A stretch of DNA of 64,000 nucleotides, taken from contig CM049318.1 of assembly GCA_026874595.1 (NCBI GenBank), forward strand, positions 39,331,956 to 39,395,955, in the 5' to 3' direction. This document shows, piece by piece, positions 9,226 through 21,567 of the stretch. Within the stretch, counting starts at the first letter, position 1. The number at the start of each line of letters is the position of its first letter. The position numbers and the translations under genes are program-made. The stretch is from Sipunculus nudus (taxonomy: Eukaryota; Annelida; Sipuncula; Golfingiida; Sipunculidae). A model generated the notes under the pieces. It was given only the letters and a program-made list of their open reading frames with translations. It did not search any database and was not told the DNA's origin.

Positions 9226-10794
9226 TGTTGGATGTTTATCACCCAAAGATATGGTTTACCGTAAAATCTCCACTTAAAACCGCACTTCCGATTAAAACCG
9301 CACCCAGACTTCGCCAGAATTCCAGGCGAGACACCGCGTGGGGCTCAAATACTAAGAACCCCCCTTTAAAACCGCACCAGCTTTCGCTACGGAATGATTT
9401 GACAAAAGACACAATCAAGCTATCATCTAGAAATGAACACGCTTAGGTTGCGACTTGGCCATTCCTGTCCACTTTAAAAATTCCTTGGGCATTTTATTTA
9501 AACAAATGAAAACACTTTTTTGCAGGGTCATTCAAGCAAGAAGTTTGGGAAGACGTAAGGGCCGGTGAACCTCTGCCTGGTTATACAGATTTTATATTCC
9601 GTGCCGTATTCTTGTTTGCTACTGATTTGTCATTATATTATCGAAAAAAATATTCTGCTGATCCATTTCAAGTCACTGTATATTTTAATTCTAAAAGTAT
9701 TATTTTGAAATCTTAATTTTTGATGAAAATTCCATTTTCTGGAATTACTCGGAAGATTCAACTCATTTTCATACCGGCTTCTTCGGTATTATCATCGTCA
9801 CATCGTACGTTGACATCGCTCCATGTCACAATATGCTGGTGCGTTTGAAAACATCGCTGGTCAACTAAATATCAAAGTAACTGAAGTAACCTTGTCGAGA
9901 TACGCACGTATAGGAAACATGACGCTTGAAAATGAGTGATTTTAAGGTAAAATTAAAGTGGCCAGTCCGGGTGAGCAAGTTTTTAACTGAAGAAAGTTTC
10001 CGTGTGGAGAGCCATTTTGTCAAGGCAGTGTTCGCGCAAGGCACGCTGGGACGAAATAGGTGGCTGTTCTATTTACCACCCACCGCGTACAACTGTTCAA
10101 AATATTCTTAGCAGAATACCAGGGCGTTTCAGCACATGGCGGCACTCAAACTTGATTTTAAAACGATCGTCTGCCACTCTTTACGATGTCAGCTTTTTAT
10201 TCATTTTACGTTTTAAACAAATAATCATTGCTAAATAATGCCGCAAATGGGTTAAAGTAGGCTTTTATTTCAATTTTGCTTGACCATTCCCAACGAAGTG
10301 GGCCGCTGTGTGTAACAGCAGGGTTGATGGAAACGTATTATTTGGTGACAATTACCAAGATTTTATAACAAGTTATATATCACACGAAAACTAATCAGCA
10401 ATATTTAATTTATAAATAATAAATAATAGTAAATAATACATTTACACACGGCGCCCATGCATGCTAAGAACAGCCTTCGAAAGTTGCAATGTTATTGCCC
10501 ACGTGCCGGCCCAAAACGATGTCTGTCAGGAAGATATTCAGGAAACCCTTCTAGTATAAACCGCACAGTGCTTTCAGGAAATCAACCTGATTTCAAGATT
10601 TTGAATTTCTTGATTAAACGGCGGTTTTAAGTGGAGATTTTACGGTACTCCGGATTTTACTCAGCACATCAAGCACAAATCACCATGCGGTTTCAGCCAT
10701 TTTAATAAACACAACCTTCCCCTTCCAGTGTCGCAGTAGTATACAATACCAGACATAGTTACCTTGGAATACTAAGTCCTTTCATTATACGACA
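9226..10794 (-). repeat. Upstream (5') LTR of the gypsy element, split by an insertion
   Basis: LTR sequence runs from TG at 9226 to about 9258, then resumes at about 10646 and ends with CA at 10794. The two parts join collinearly with the 3' LTR. It has several substitutions relative to the 3' LTR and a single copy of the 69-bp block. The split separates the two ends of the LTR, which would be expected to harm transcription of this copy. Confidence 0.93.
9259..10645. mobile_element. Nested TA-flanked DNA transposon (non-autonomous) inside the gypsy LTR
   Basis: The ends are exact 25-bp inverted repeats beginning CCGTAAAATCTCCACTTAAA and continuing ACCGC, flanked by TA on both sides. With TA included, 27 bp match perfectly. 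Removing the insert and one TA gives a sequence that aligns with the intact LTR. The 1387-bp interior has several further copies of 'taaaaccgca' near both ends but no transposase-like frame. TA target choice fits the Tc1/mariner (IS630) group, though other TA-using families are possible. Confidence 0.92.
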
Positions 10795-10799
10795 GCGCG
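10795..10799. repeat. Target-site duplication of the gypsy element, right copy (gcgcg)
   Basis: An exact copy of the bases at 4862-4866, directly after the closing CA of the right LTR. Confidence 0.9.
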
Positions 10800-10915
10800 T
10801 CACTAGGCTACTTTGTGGTGTCACGCCATTTACTTATGAAGAATATGAAGGATTTTGATCAAACTCATCAGAAATGTTAATCAATAAAGTATATCTCGCC
10901 TACCCTTACCGAAAA
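10800..10915. repeat. Dispersed repeat, continuation to the right of the gypsy element
   Basis: It contains 'ggattttgatcaaactcatc', 'aatcaataaagtatatctc' and related phrases that parallel those at 4750-4830 and 14790-14840. This is the right part of the older repeat interrupted by the provirus. Confidence 0.5.
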
Positions 10916-10917
10916 TT

Positions 10918-11310
10918 TTTATAAGTGCCATATATGTGAAAGTTATATGGCACATATAAGGCACATATATGTGCCATATATGTCCCTTATATCCAACCTT
11001 ATAACTCCCATATATGTCACATATATGTCTGGTATATGGATTTTATATGCAAATTAGGTAGGAGCCTTATATGTCACATATATGGGCCTTATATGTCACT
11101 TATAAGGCTTCCACATATAGGTCCCCTATAACTCCCATATATCCCATATATGTCCCTTATAACTCCCATATATGTCCCATATATGTGCCTTATAACTCCC
11201 ATATATGTACCTTATAACTCCCATATATGTGACATATATGTGACATATATGGGACTTATAAGTGCCATATATGTCCCTTATAAATGACATATAACTCACA
11301 TACAAGTCCA
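10918..11310. repeat. Array of short AT palindromes (catatatg / cttataactcc)
   Basis: About 390 bp made of variants of 'cccatatatgtcccttataa' and 'ctcccatatatgtgacatat'. The repeating element is 18-24 bp and nearly self-complementary, so the array is rich in potential cruciforms. Short minus-strand frames with periodic Tyr/Ile residues are a by-product. Confidence 0.9.
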
Positions 11311-11319
11311 GTGTATGCA

Positions 11320-14300
11320 CCTTCTGTGCTGTTTGTCAATAGCTCAGTTACTATCTGTTGTATGTTCTGTTTTGAAAGGTGTTTACTCTTTTCTTTATTC
11401 CACAAGCAATTACGTTAGATGATAGAAATTAAGCTTTGTGTGTGTGTGTGGTGAGCTTCCTGCACTCTGCAATTCCTTGAAATCAATGCTGGCCTGCAGT
11501 CACACTGGGGGTCATCAACTTCACACAGTCACATGGACGCAAACACATGAAACATAAAAGTAAGAAAATACAATAGCCAAAATTAATGTTTATTTACACA
11601 TTTGTAAACTGAAAATAATATTTTCATAAGATTTTTAAAACTCCCTGGTTCAGTCAGATTTGAGAGTGTTGTCATTTTAGGGAATGAAGGCTGGAAGGAA
11701 ATATACGGCCTTGCCACACTCTAAATCCTTTTCTGTCCCCTCCTGTTTGACCTGCAAAAACAAATGTTACCAGTCTGAGTATACACATATAGTTATTATT
11801 GCTCAAATTAATTATTTTATTACATAAGTTTAAAGATAATCTTTTGACATTGATGCTTAGTATTGCTTTTCTTAACATTAACATTATTTTACTTTATCTG
11901 GAGGCAACACACAAGTAAAAAAATGAAAAGAATTTATTTCACTGAAAGTACATCTGCTCTCTATATAGGGGTTTTAAATGTTCTGAAAATATGCCTGTTT
12001 TACAAATCATAGAAACAAAGGTTGTTGGAAATAAATAATTAAGAACATGGAGTCTTGCATATTTTGACATTTAAGTAGACAAATTATTTAACTAAAAAAG
12101 GGCCTCACATCAATAATATTACTTAAACAGTACATCAATGATATATTGGTGGTCAGTAATGTTCAAAATGACGTCTTGATCTTTTATGGTGAAATGGCAC
12201 TAATACATGTACATGTAAAAAGAAATCATTCAAGGTGGACTGAAAACACACTCTTGATTAACCTGTAAATTGAACCGGATTTGATTTCTCTTTGGGAATC
12301 AAAACAGTACCTAATGAAATCATCTGATTCTTATTGAAACAAATTCCCAAATTATTATGCTTTTTCTTTTGTGATGAAAGTGAATATGTCAGAAAAACTT
12401 CAAAGGAAAAGAAAAGTCAGAGGACCAAGCCCTTTAAAGTGCTCATGACCTTTATAAAGAGTGTTCTTGATCTTCTGATGTCAAATTCAGATTAAATTCA
12501 TACATATGGTTATGAATGGTTTATGGGTTGTTATGAAACATAGTGTGTTATGTGTCAAATTGTTAATTAATTGGTGTTTACAGTATATGTAAATGACATG
12601 TAGAAAGGCATATTACCAAATTAAAGCTTAATTTAGAAGCTTTTGTGTGATAGACTCCAATAGTAAAAAAAATATTTGATTAGTTGATATGTTTTGGTTG
12701 AGTACAGCAAACCTCTCTTCAATTTTATAAAAAAAGCATTCATCAAAATTGAGACAGTTGCTGTAAATTCAGCAATGATCAACAGTGTTAATGTTTACTT
12801 TGCCTGAAAAAAAAACTTATAAATATTGTATTATTAAACATTTTTAATCATATAACTTTTGGGCACTCTAGCAAAGACAGAAAAATTCAAGTCAATTTGG
12901 AAAATGGAAAGGAACATAATTACCTTGTAGCAGCTTTTCTTTTCATGACCCAGAGTTCAGCCGTAAATAATAACATGGTCAATAGCCATGTATAGGTTCA
13001 ACAAATAAAATGGTAGTATGTGGTACTCATAGCATTTGTGTGCCGATTAAGCTTTATGTAGGTTAACTGATCAACCCTTCACAGGTAGGGGACATTCAGA
13101 AATTAAATCAATATGTAACTTTAGGGCCTGCTGCTGACTCTTGATTTTTCCACACCCTATTGCAAATAGCACCACTGAAAAGAATATGTTCTTAGCTTCC
13201 TGTTGGTGCATAGAACATGCACATTGTCACTATATAGGGGCAACAGCATCAGCTTTTTGTAGAAAATGTGGTATTTTGTAAAAATGGGCCACCAAATAGG
13301 AAATGTTATCTTGAAACACACAAATTCTGTTTTTGCAGGGCAAACCAAGATAGGTGAAGTCATCTTTATGCAATCACTGGTTTACTATGCAAAAATAACT
13401 TAAATAATGCAAGATTACTTACCAATGAGACATTTTTTCAGCTATACATTCCCCTTCTGCTTGAGCAGCTTGACAAAGAACTTCTCTTCAAAGTGTGTAC
13501 TCCCTTAACAGTTACCGGATGTTATCACACAGATGTAAACTGACTCTGCAAGCCTTAGTTGTGCACAGCCTGTACAGTATTCATGTGAAGTCACCACTAT
13601 TCCAGGGCAGGGTACAGCAAGGTCAATGGCCCATTGCAGAGAGTGCTTGTACAGCAAGCTTGTCTGCTGGGGGGGGGGGGGGGAGGTAGTTACATATACT
13701 AGTGAAATTTACTGATTAGAATGCTGGTTATTGTCACAATAAGAATGCAGATACTTATTCTTTTTAAGTAACTCTGCTTTTATCAATGCTGTTGATTTTC
13801 AGTGGCAATATTTTACTGCTAAAATGTGTGGGTGCTGAGCTGTTTCTAAAACCAATATGATATTAGGTTAATGCCTATGTATTCCCATAATTGGTCAGTG
13901 GCACACTACATCAGTACCCTTTGTTCTGTATTTATGAAGTAGTTATCAATTGCAATTAGATGCTGAAGTACTTGTATATACACTACATTCCAAAAGAATT
14001 ATTTTTTCTTATAATTATCAAGGGCACAAATTATAACCAATGTGAAATATAGTCAAATTATTTTTTTGTATTGTGTTTTGTGTAAATGATGTTTTACTGC
14101 ATGCATGATTACTATATTTTACACTTCTTAATGAATAAAGTCAGATGAAAAAAAAATTATTTATAGTATTATTTTTCTAATATACATAAAGTTCTGAGGA
14201 AGCTGGTTATTTTGATACCCATTTTAACATACTTCTTCAGTATTTATTATTCAATTATAATTCATTTTCTTAAAACCATAATGGGGCTGGGACTTAGAAG

Positions 14301-14365
14301 TTTCTGCAGCATTTGTGTTCCCTTGGAAAATGTCTAAGTCCTATCTTATAGAACAGTAAGCTCAC
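11320..14365. other. Non-coding AT-rich stretch between two palindrome arrays
   Basis: About 3 kb without a domain-bearing reading frame. It holds a short GT run (11436-11450), a G-run at 13670-13683 and scattered poly-A/T tracts. The upstream start-bearing exon of the MRL gene could lie here or further left, but I could not recognise it. Confidence 0.5.
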
Positions 14366-14369
14366 AGTA

Positions 14370-14665
14370 TATAAACTTATAACTGACATATAACTGACAT
14401 ATACAGAACCCCTTCACGTTCACCTCCCTTATATCTCCCATACAAGTCACATATAAATGAAATGTACAGAGTGGCCTCATTTGCAACTCCCTTATAACTG
14501 ACATATAACAAACATACAACTCCCTTATAACTCACATATCACAATGCCTGACTAAACATATAGCTGCAATATACATATAACTCGCATACACAGCACTTAT
14601 ATGGGAAATATAAGGGACATATAAGGCCCTTATAAGGGGCATATAAGGCACATATATGTGAGTAC
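14370..14665. repeat. Second array of short AT palindromes, related to the 10.9-kb array
   Basis: Repeats of 'cttataactgacatataac', 'gggacatataaggccctt' and 'ataaggcacatatatgtg', more degenerate than the first array but built on the same cttataa/catatatg theme. It is followed at 14700-14880 by the dispersed-repeat phrases seen on both sides of the gypsy element. Confidence 0.8.
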
Positions 14666-14699
14666 TTTCCATTTTCGTAAGGGTACATTTGATTTCAAG

Positions 14700-14885
14700 C
14701 AAAATCCACATGTATTTAATGAGGCCAGAGGTCACTGCACTTTGGAGGCACTATAGTGACTTTACAAAAATCCTACTGATATTCATGAAACTCATAATAC
14801 ATATTTACCAATAAAGTTTCTCATCTCAGTTATATTCCTCAGCAGTTTTCGTACATATTTAATGCGGTCATAGGTCACAAGACAT
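14700..14885. repeat. Dispersed repeat related to the one flanking the gypsy element
   Basis: It contains 'gcaaaatccacatgtattta', 'cactatagtgactttac', 'catatttaccaataaagttt' and 'cgtacatatttaatgcggtc'. The order matches 4741-4866 and 10850-10900. Confidence 0.55.
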
Positions 14886-15680
14886 AAGAAGGGTGTATTA
14901 TGCATGTTTGCAGTGCTCTTGTTAAAATTTTTTTCAGGCCATAACCTGGTACCAAAAATTGACAGGACTAAGTACTTATTTAAAATGATATATATGACAG
15001 AAAGTCAGAAACTGCATGTCTATGCCTATAGCCTGTACCTGAATTTTTATTGGTTTATTGTGCCTTTACTTAGATTTATAATTAATAAATAATAATTTTG
15101 AGGACAACTTGTTTTCCTGTGAGAACCAGTGAGTTTAAGACTTTACTGGTCCTCTTGGCGAGTGCTGCTTTTCTATCAATGTCATTCCCTGTCAGGAAGA
15201 CTTGTACTTAAGCACACTTTTATAATTGTATCTAAAGGAAAGAGATCTATGTAAACACATCATGCAAAGAACAGTTCAAATTTCTCTAAAAATCAAACAG
15301 CTACCTGTTATGTTTCTTTATGTTTGTGATTTCAGTATAGACTGGAAAGTTAAAGATGAGATATTTCCTTTAGATACATCTTATAAAAATCATACAACAT
15401 TAAAACATAAATTTCGTACCTTGTTGTTCTCAATTTTCACTTAGTAACGCAACACTGTGTTTGCAGCTCAGTGTATAATATCTGTTCTGTATGACCAACA
15501 AAATGCAGCAAACTGCTGTTTAAATGGCCAAAAAGTTCATCATTCTTTGAAAGTATGTTCCTTCCAAACTCAGAGAAAAAGTGGATTTTGTAGGGTTTGC
15601 AGACTTTGTTTACATCAACAGGAACTGGTTTAACATTGTTACTATATGAACTATGAACAAGTTTTTATTTGTGTTTGCAG

Positions 15681-16366
15681 ATAATGACTTTGACCTGGAC
15701 GCAATATTGGGGGAGTTAAGTGAACTAGAGAATCAGATCTCCTCAGCATCAAATGAACTGTCAACATCATTAGGAGAAACAACAGAAAAGCCTGCCTCAA
15801 CGACTGATCCTGCAACATCAACGTCAAATGCTAGCGCCCTCACGTGGGATGCGGCAGGAATAGACAGTCAGTTACAGGATGCGCTTTCTGAACTGAGTGG
15901 ATTTATTACAGGAGATTTTAATGTGTCAGATTCAAGCACAAACCAAGATGAATCTAAGGACTCCATACCAAATGAGCCTACGCAAAATGAACCTATGCCA
16001 AATAGGCAACCCCCAAGTGGTCCCACCCCAAGTGGTAACACACCAAGTGGACCCACACCAAGTGGACCATCACAAAGTGGGACCACACCCAGTAGTGGCC
16101 GGAACGTGCCTACACCAGATTCCTTGCCGACCAAACGTAAAGGCAGCACAAAAGTACCACCGCCAATTGCTCCACGCAAGCATGTTGAACCACAAAGTCC
16201 AAGTACCATATCTAAAGCGGACTCATCGCCGAGCAGTGTCGGTGGAGATTCAGCATTTTCGGAGCTACCTTCTTCGGCCTCTCATATTTCAGTTAATACT
16301 TCAGTTAGTCAGACAAGTGGAGCCTCCAGTGGGATCGGATCACTGCCATCACCTACACCACTTTCT
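15681..16366 (+). CDS. MRL gene, first recognised coding exon: talin-binding-like helices and Ser/Pro-rich linker
   Basis: The exon follows 'ttatttgtgtttgcag' and ends before gtaagt. It enters at codon position 2 and leaves in phase 0, giving 229 residues. Residues 1-20 ('DFDLDAILGELSELENQI') resemble the N-terminal amphipathic helix that in RIAM binds talin. A second helix of the same type, 'IDSQLQDALSELSGFI', lies at residues 61-76. Residues 111-138 are a short TPSG-type repeat. 'KVPPPIAPRK' at 159-168 is an SH3-ligand-like site. If the acceptor were not used, the ATG at 15653 could start the frame with MNKFLFVFA, but the splice signal makes this less likely. Confidence 0.88.
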
Positions 16367-18685
16367 GTAAGTTTATGCAATTTTCATCCTAAAATCTCAA
16401 AAACGAAAAAAAAGTGTCAGCACTAGTCTTCCACTGCTGGGAGCAAGTCTGAAATTTGATTTACTTTCCCCATGGGAAAAGCCCAAATGACCAAAGTTTT
16501 CATTGAGACCCATGAGTAACACATTAAGATATGTCTATTATATACACTAACTGACACACAAACAGACAAACAGATAGAGATGCATATACAGCCATCCTTT
16601 ACTTGAAAAGCACAAGTTTAATATATAATTTATATAGGCCCACCAAATATAAAATATTTAAAGAAATATATTTATTTCAAGCTTCTTGGCCATGTTTTTT
16701 GGCCTTGCTGCAGTGGTCATAATTTCTGGTAGACTTGTTTTTCGAGTTAGACTTTGTATTTAATGTACTTAAGTTATTGACATTGCCAGACGTTTTATTG
16801 GGCACCAGGTGGATTTGATCTGTCTGGCTCAGGCAAAGCCAGGTCCATGTTGACTGATGAATATAATCAGTGTTCACATGTATGCTATGTTTACCATAAA
16901 CTGATGGAATAAAACCTCCACCCAGCCCTGAAACCATGGATGATTGCAGAGATTCCTCTGCCTAAATACCTTTTACTTTGTCCCCAATGTTAGTACCAAA
17001 AGGAATACACAGTTAAGCTACAAATTTGAATACCTCTAACCCTATGGTACAGTTGAAAATATATGTTGTGGTTAGGCACAGCAAGGTTTTGTTTGGTTGC
17101 TTCCTGTTCTGATTGCCAGCCATACTGAGAGTCCTAGCTTAAGTCTTTACTGCAATTATGTGCTCTTCCCTCTCAATTTAAAGGGGCCCAGTCACCAATC
17201 TGACCTTTATAAACTAAAGGTAATCCCTTGGAGCTTTTATAAAAATAGGCCATAAAATTGGGATATCACCACACACAGTCTGCTTGTTTTGTTTATATCA
17301 ACATAATAATTAACAGTATATGGGAGCCCACCAAAATAATCAAAACAAATCAGACAAGGGCATCTGGCAGCAAGTCAGATAAGCCAAAGCTTTGCAAATA
17401 GCATTTTGCAACAAATGACTTTTCTACCTCTGCATATATGCAACTTACCACCTTAGGTTACATGTTTTTCCCATTTGTCAACATTGCTGTGTTTATAAAC
17501 ATGTTGTTGATCAACAAAGTCATATTTCCTGCACAAAGGCACTATAGGAACTTTTCACAACCAAAATTACCCTAAGTTTATTAATATATACACAGAAGAA
17601 ACAAGAAATCACATAAATGCTTTTTCAAAAGATAGGTGAATAGGCACTGTTAAGGAGGAAATGATAAATGTAAAACATTTGTGATACAATATGTTACTCA
17701 GCAATATACCACAGACATGAAAACTCCTTGATTTTCGCAGACCATAACATTTGTGTATATAGAATAAGGAACTGATCTCCATGCACATTAGAAATCCTCA
17801 GTCATTGGATTGCAATTACAAAGTTATTGTGGCACAAGAAGCTTAAGCAGCTTACTATAAACATACACTATATGGTATCAGTGATTGTATTTTAGTATCA
17901 ATATTGTTATACTCACCACAGGGTGCCTGTTTTAATTACTATTATGTAATCTCATCAGAGTGCTAAAGCTTGTTATGGAATAAGCTACAATACCTTGGGG
18001 ATTTCCCATAGTATATCTGATAGACTTACAACACACCCAGGGCACACAGGGGTTCGGTGCTTGCAGGGAATATTTAACTACACCTTACTACGTACACCTT
18101 ACATTTCCCAAAAGGGAGCTTTGGAGTTTGATGTATGAGCAACATTTTCCAAGCATGATCAAGTGGGAATTACATGTCTGTGTTTAGTGGAAGTTTATGC
18201 AACAGAATCAACAAAGAACATTTGAGACATTGTGTATCATGAGGCCAGTTACATTACATTGGGCACAGGTGGGATATCTTTTGGGTTTCTGTTTTATAAA
18301 CTCATTTTGGCTTTCTTCTTTTATTTATTCACCTTTTCAGGATTTTAATAAATTTTTATTATTTCCTAGAATTTAAGAGTTGTATTTTAATGTTTTGTTC
18401 ATTCAATATCACGGCTTACTTTATTGAAAGGTTCATTAGTTATTTAGTTTTTTGGATATATTTTATTATATTGGAATATTATTATACAAGATGAAATATG
18501 ACAGGAAATATGATTGATATTTTATGATTTATTAATTTCCTGCTGTTATTTTAATAACATTTTAATAGCGTTTAATTACCTCATATTTCAATATTCCTAC
18601 TAATTAGATGACAGATCATTTGCCTTTGTTAGTGGGGAAGCCATATATCATTAAAACTCATTCTGAATTGTTGTATTTATTATAG
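16367..18685 (+). other. MRL intron (2.3 kb)
   Basis: Bounded by gtaagt and 'tgtatttattatag'. It contains one copy of a short dispersed repeat at 17181-17320 ('gcttttataaaaatagg', 'atatcaccacacacag') that recurs at 19106-19220, and a SINE-like scrap near 17985-18060 ('acaacacacccagggcac'). No additional exon was recognised. Confidence 0.7.
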
Positions 18686-18763
18686 AATGAACAGAAAGCC
18701 AAGATTAAGGAGGAGAAGTTACGGTTAGCCATGGAGAAGATGGAACAATCAAATCTCCAAAAG
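18686..18763 (+). CDS. MRL gene, exon 2: basic/acidic helix before the RA domain
   Basis: The 26-codon exon (phase 0 to 0) encodes a charged helix with 'KIKEEKLRLAMEKMEQ'. This corresponds to the coiled-coil segment that precedes and packs on the RA-PH module in this family. Acceptor is 'tttattatag' and donor gttagt. Confidence 0.88.
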
Positions 18764-19417
18764 GTTAGTACCATTGCCTTTAAATACTGCATTGACTTTG
18801 GCAGTTTTTATAACAAAATGCATTACAGCCCAACCTTCAAAGTCTGATCAGATATACTATGATTAACTTCATATTCATAAATTTTCAATTCTTTCTTGAG
18901 TGGTTTGCGAGGGATTTATTTTTGCAGACAGTTTTTCAAACATATTTTAGTGCATTTATTTTTATGAGATAATACACTGTGGTAATGATAATGTCTAAAT
19001 ACCTTTTAAATCTAATTCAACTTCTATGCAATCAACATCCTTTGAAGCCATTGTGGTTTTTTAATTGAGGGATGAAAGGTCATTTTTATTTACTTATATA
19101 TATTAAAGGAGCTGTATCTGTTTATGAACCTAAGTTAGTCCCTTCAAGCTTTTATAAAAATAGACAAGAAAATATGGATTTCACTACACACAGCTGCATG
19201 TTTTGTTAATACCAACCTGTTTACTGTAATTGAAATAATTGAAATGGGATTTCTGCTGGTGTTAACATGTGAAACATGCTGAAATGTTTTTGAAGAATTT
19301 ACCTTCCTGTTAATAGTTTCAAATAAGTCTGCAGGTGAAATGTTCTCATCGACCTATGTGCAGCTCTTTAACCCAGAGAAAGGTCTTTATATCTTACTGT
19401 TTGGATAATTGTTGTAG

Positions 19418-19577
19418 CTACTGGTACGAGCTTACAGTGCTGATGGATCTGCGAAGAGTCTCTTTGTTGGAGAAAACATGACTGTAGCTGATATCACAGC
19501 AGTGCTTGCTGTCAAGAACCATGCCCGCCTGACACTAGACTCAGCAATAGTTGAGATCATTCCAGAACTTAGCATGG
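19418..19577 (+). CDS. MRL gene, exon 3: first part of the Ras-association domain
   Basis: The exon opens 'LLVRAYSADGSAKSLFVGEN' and continues 'MTVADITAVLAVKNHA', the ubiquitin-like RA fold start typical of MRL proteins ('V.DG..K.L.V.E.MTV'). It ends after one base of a Glu codon (phase 1), which the next exon completes. In this family the domain binds Rap1 or related GTPases at the membrane. Confidence 0.93.
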
Positions 19578-19645
19578 GTACATGTTTTTTTAACTGCATG
19601 GTTTTATATGTACTATTTTAATAATACCTATTGTTTCTTACACTC

Positions 19646-19932
19646 CTCACACAGTGATTATACTGCAGTCGTTCCAGCATTTAACTGCTGCTCTGTATAG
19701 CACAATTGTCTGTTTCAGCACCAGGGCTAGCACAAGTCAAACAATTGTGATTGGACCAATGAGAGCGTGGTATCACATTGAGCATCCATCTCCAAGTTTT
19801 AAACCCGCTACACCCCACTCTCATTGTTCTGAATCTTGGTTCTGTGCCAGCTCTGGTTTTGACCCTGATAAAGCAGAGGCTAAAACAATAAAAGAGATTT
19901 GGAACAACTGCAGTATATAAACTCTACATGAG
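19646..19932. mobile_element. Palindromic MITE, family CTCACACAG, copy 1 (MRL intron)
   Basis: The left end is 'ctcacacagtgattatactg' plus cagtcgtt. The right end is '...aacaactgcagtatataaa' plus a degraded ctctacatgag. The interior carries matching inverted blocks ('caattgtgattggaccaat', 'gagcgtggtatcacattg') also seen in the copy at 22222. It contains an 88-codon spurious frame and no transposase. Without a clear target duplication, the superfamily is not assigned. Confidence 0.75.
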
Positions 19933-21567
19933 CTACACAAGTGTACTGTATTGACACTTGGTATATAACATTTTTATCATGTCCAGTATATAAGGTATCA
20001 AATGAGAATTTTAGAATTTTTGTTTTAAATTACTAGTCCATACAACTTGTCTGGCAGCACAGCTAGCCATTAACAGGTTGCAAATTTAATTCTAATTCAA
20101 TTTAACACTTATAAAATCTTAATTTTTGCTTGAACAGTCATATTTTCAATGTTAATTGAAATTCCATGATAATGGGTCCATTCTTAGTAAAGAAAAAAAT
20201 AAAAGACAAACAAAGCTGATTTCTCAGTTTAAAGCTGAATAGACTATCCTGAAATTTACTAAATATATTGATCATGGACATACATAAGCCTATCCTGTTG
20301 CAGAAGACTTAATTGTTCATTTTTTTTAGCTGAAAAATATAATATATGCTATGAGTCAAATATAAAAAAGAATGTATTTCAACCACACCTAGAGATGTAA
20401 TTAATTTAGGAATCAGTTGTTAAATCATATTTTATGATTGAAAGATAAAAAATGACATGATCAATTATTAATCAATTATGTACCATCGATACCATTTTAT
20501 GTACCATCTATATTACCATGAAATATTTACCATGTAAATTCAGTCTAGCTTGTACATCAGGCTGAAAGGTCAAGGTCATGACAGTTATTGTTGTTGACAG
20601 TTGTTCGATGCACATGGTTAATTTTAATGCTGTTTTGTGACAAAATAACATTTTATCATTATAATATTGGATGTGCATACATAATCTTTTGCAATTGATT
20701 GAGGAAAAATGCAATTATTATAATCAATTATGTAAGAAAACTACCAATCTGTGTTCAAAAAGTACTGTGGTGGGATTTTTAATGCAATTTTATTTATGAT
20801 ATATGGAAAAAGTAAATTAACATGAAAATAAAACCTTCATGAATCAGTGACTCCATCTATATAGGTGAAAATATAATTGTAGCATAACCTCTCCGGCATC
20901 TTATCTACATAATCTGTGCTTGTTTCATTGCAGTGCAAAAGGTTAATAATAATATTATAAATAAAGCAGCTGTGTTATTGAATCCTAAAATTAACCATTA
21001 ATATCATGAATAATATGAGATCTTTTATATTATATGCCTAAATTAGCCAAGAATTTCCATTCCCTCTATGTTCCCTTGGATCCTTGTGTCATTGTTCAGT
21101 TTTTGCCGCATATTAAAAAATTCATACAAATTATTTAATGAATATGCTCTGGGAAGATAATTTTGTACCGAGATTGTGAAAAGGGAACCATAGCGGAAAA
21201 CTAGAAAAGTGGATATAACAAATAAATAACTGTGCAAAATGAAGCAAAAAATAGTATTTGTGTCATTGTTACTTTTGGTCATTTGTCATTATGTTATGTA
21301 TACTGCAATGTAAAAATATATTAATCATTCGTTTTCTGAGGCACTCATAGACATCTAGAAAGCAATGGGGAAAAATGGTTAACACATTCAGTTGAGCTAG
21401 CTTTCTCAGTACCTTTCTTTACTGTGTAGCTTTTTCTTTTCATGTGCAAAACATGTTATTGTAATTTTTTTTTATTTATCGGCCTGTGAGCAGCTGTCCT
21501 CTATCCAGATTTTCTACGTGGAAGTTTTCAATGCTAATATGATTATTTTCTCTGCGTTTTTATACAG
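19933..21567 (+). other. MRL intron remainder
   Basis: AT-rich sequence between the MITE and the next acceptor (tttttatacag). No exon or RNA gene was recognised. Short frames here have no domain features. Confidence 0.6.

Larger units (their letters stand above)
4867..10794 (-). mobile_element. Ty3/gypsy LTR retrotransposon (degenerate), with a nested DNA transposon in its upstream LTR
   Basis: The element is complete from LTR to LTR: TG...CA termini, gcgcg duplications, primer site and polypurine tract in the expected places. In minus-strand order it encodes gag, aspartic protease, reverse transcriptase, RNase H, integrase and a C-terminal tail. After subtracting the 1.39-kb insertion it is about 4.5 kb. 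The coding region is broken by frameshifts, lacks part of the nucleocapsid region and has a damaged RT active site, so it cannot be autonomous. The LTRs differ by several substitutions and one 69-bp duplication, so the insertion is not very recent. No env-like frame is visible. Confidence 0.96.

Noticed and set aside
9926-10238. Small frames inside the TA-flanked element as a possible transposase
   Set aside because: No DDE/D or helix-turn-helix pattern; lengths of 61-78 codons are expected by chance.
11126-11320. 64-codon Tyr/Ile periodic frame
   Set aside because: Derived from the AT palindrome array.
15653-15680. ATG at 15653 as the start of the MRL protein with a hydrophobic leader
   Set aside because: The segment is a polypyrimidine tract and AG acceptor, and MRL proteins are cytosolic without signal peptides.
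15868-16209. 113-codon minus-strand frame opposite the first MRL exon
   Set aside because: Complement of the Ser/Pro-rich coding repeat; the + strand is supported by splice phase and family match.
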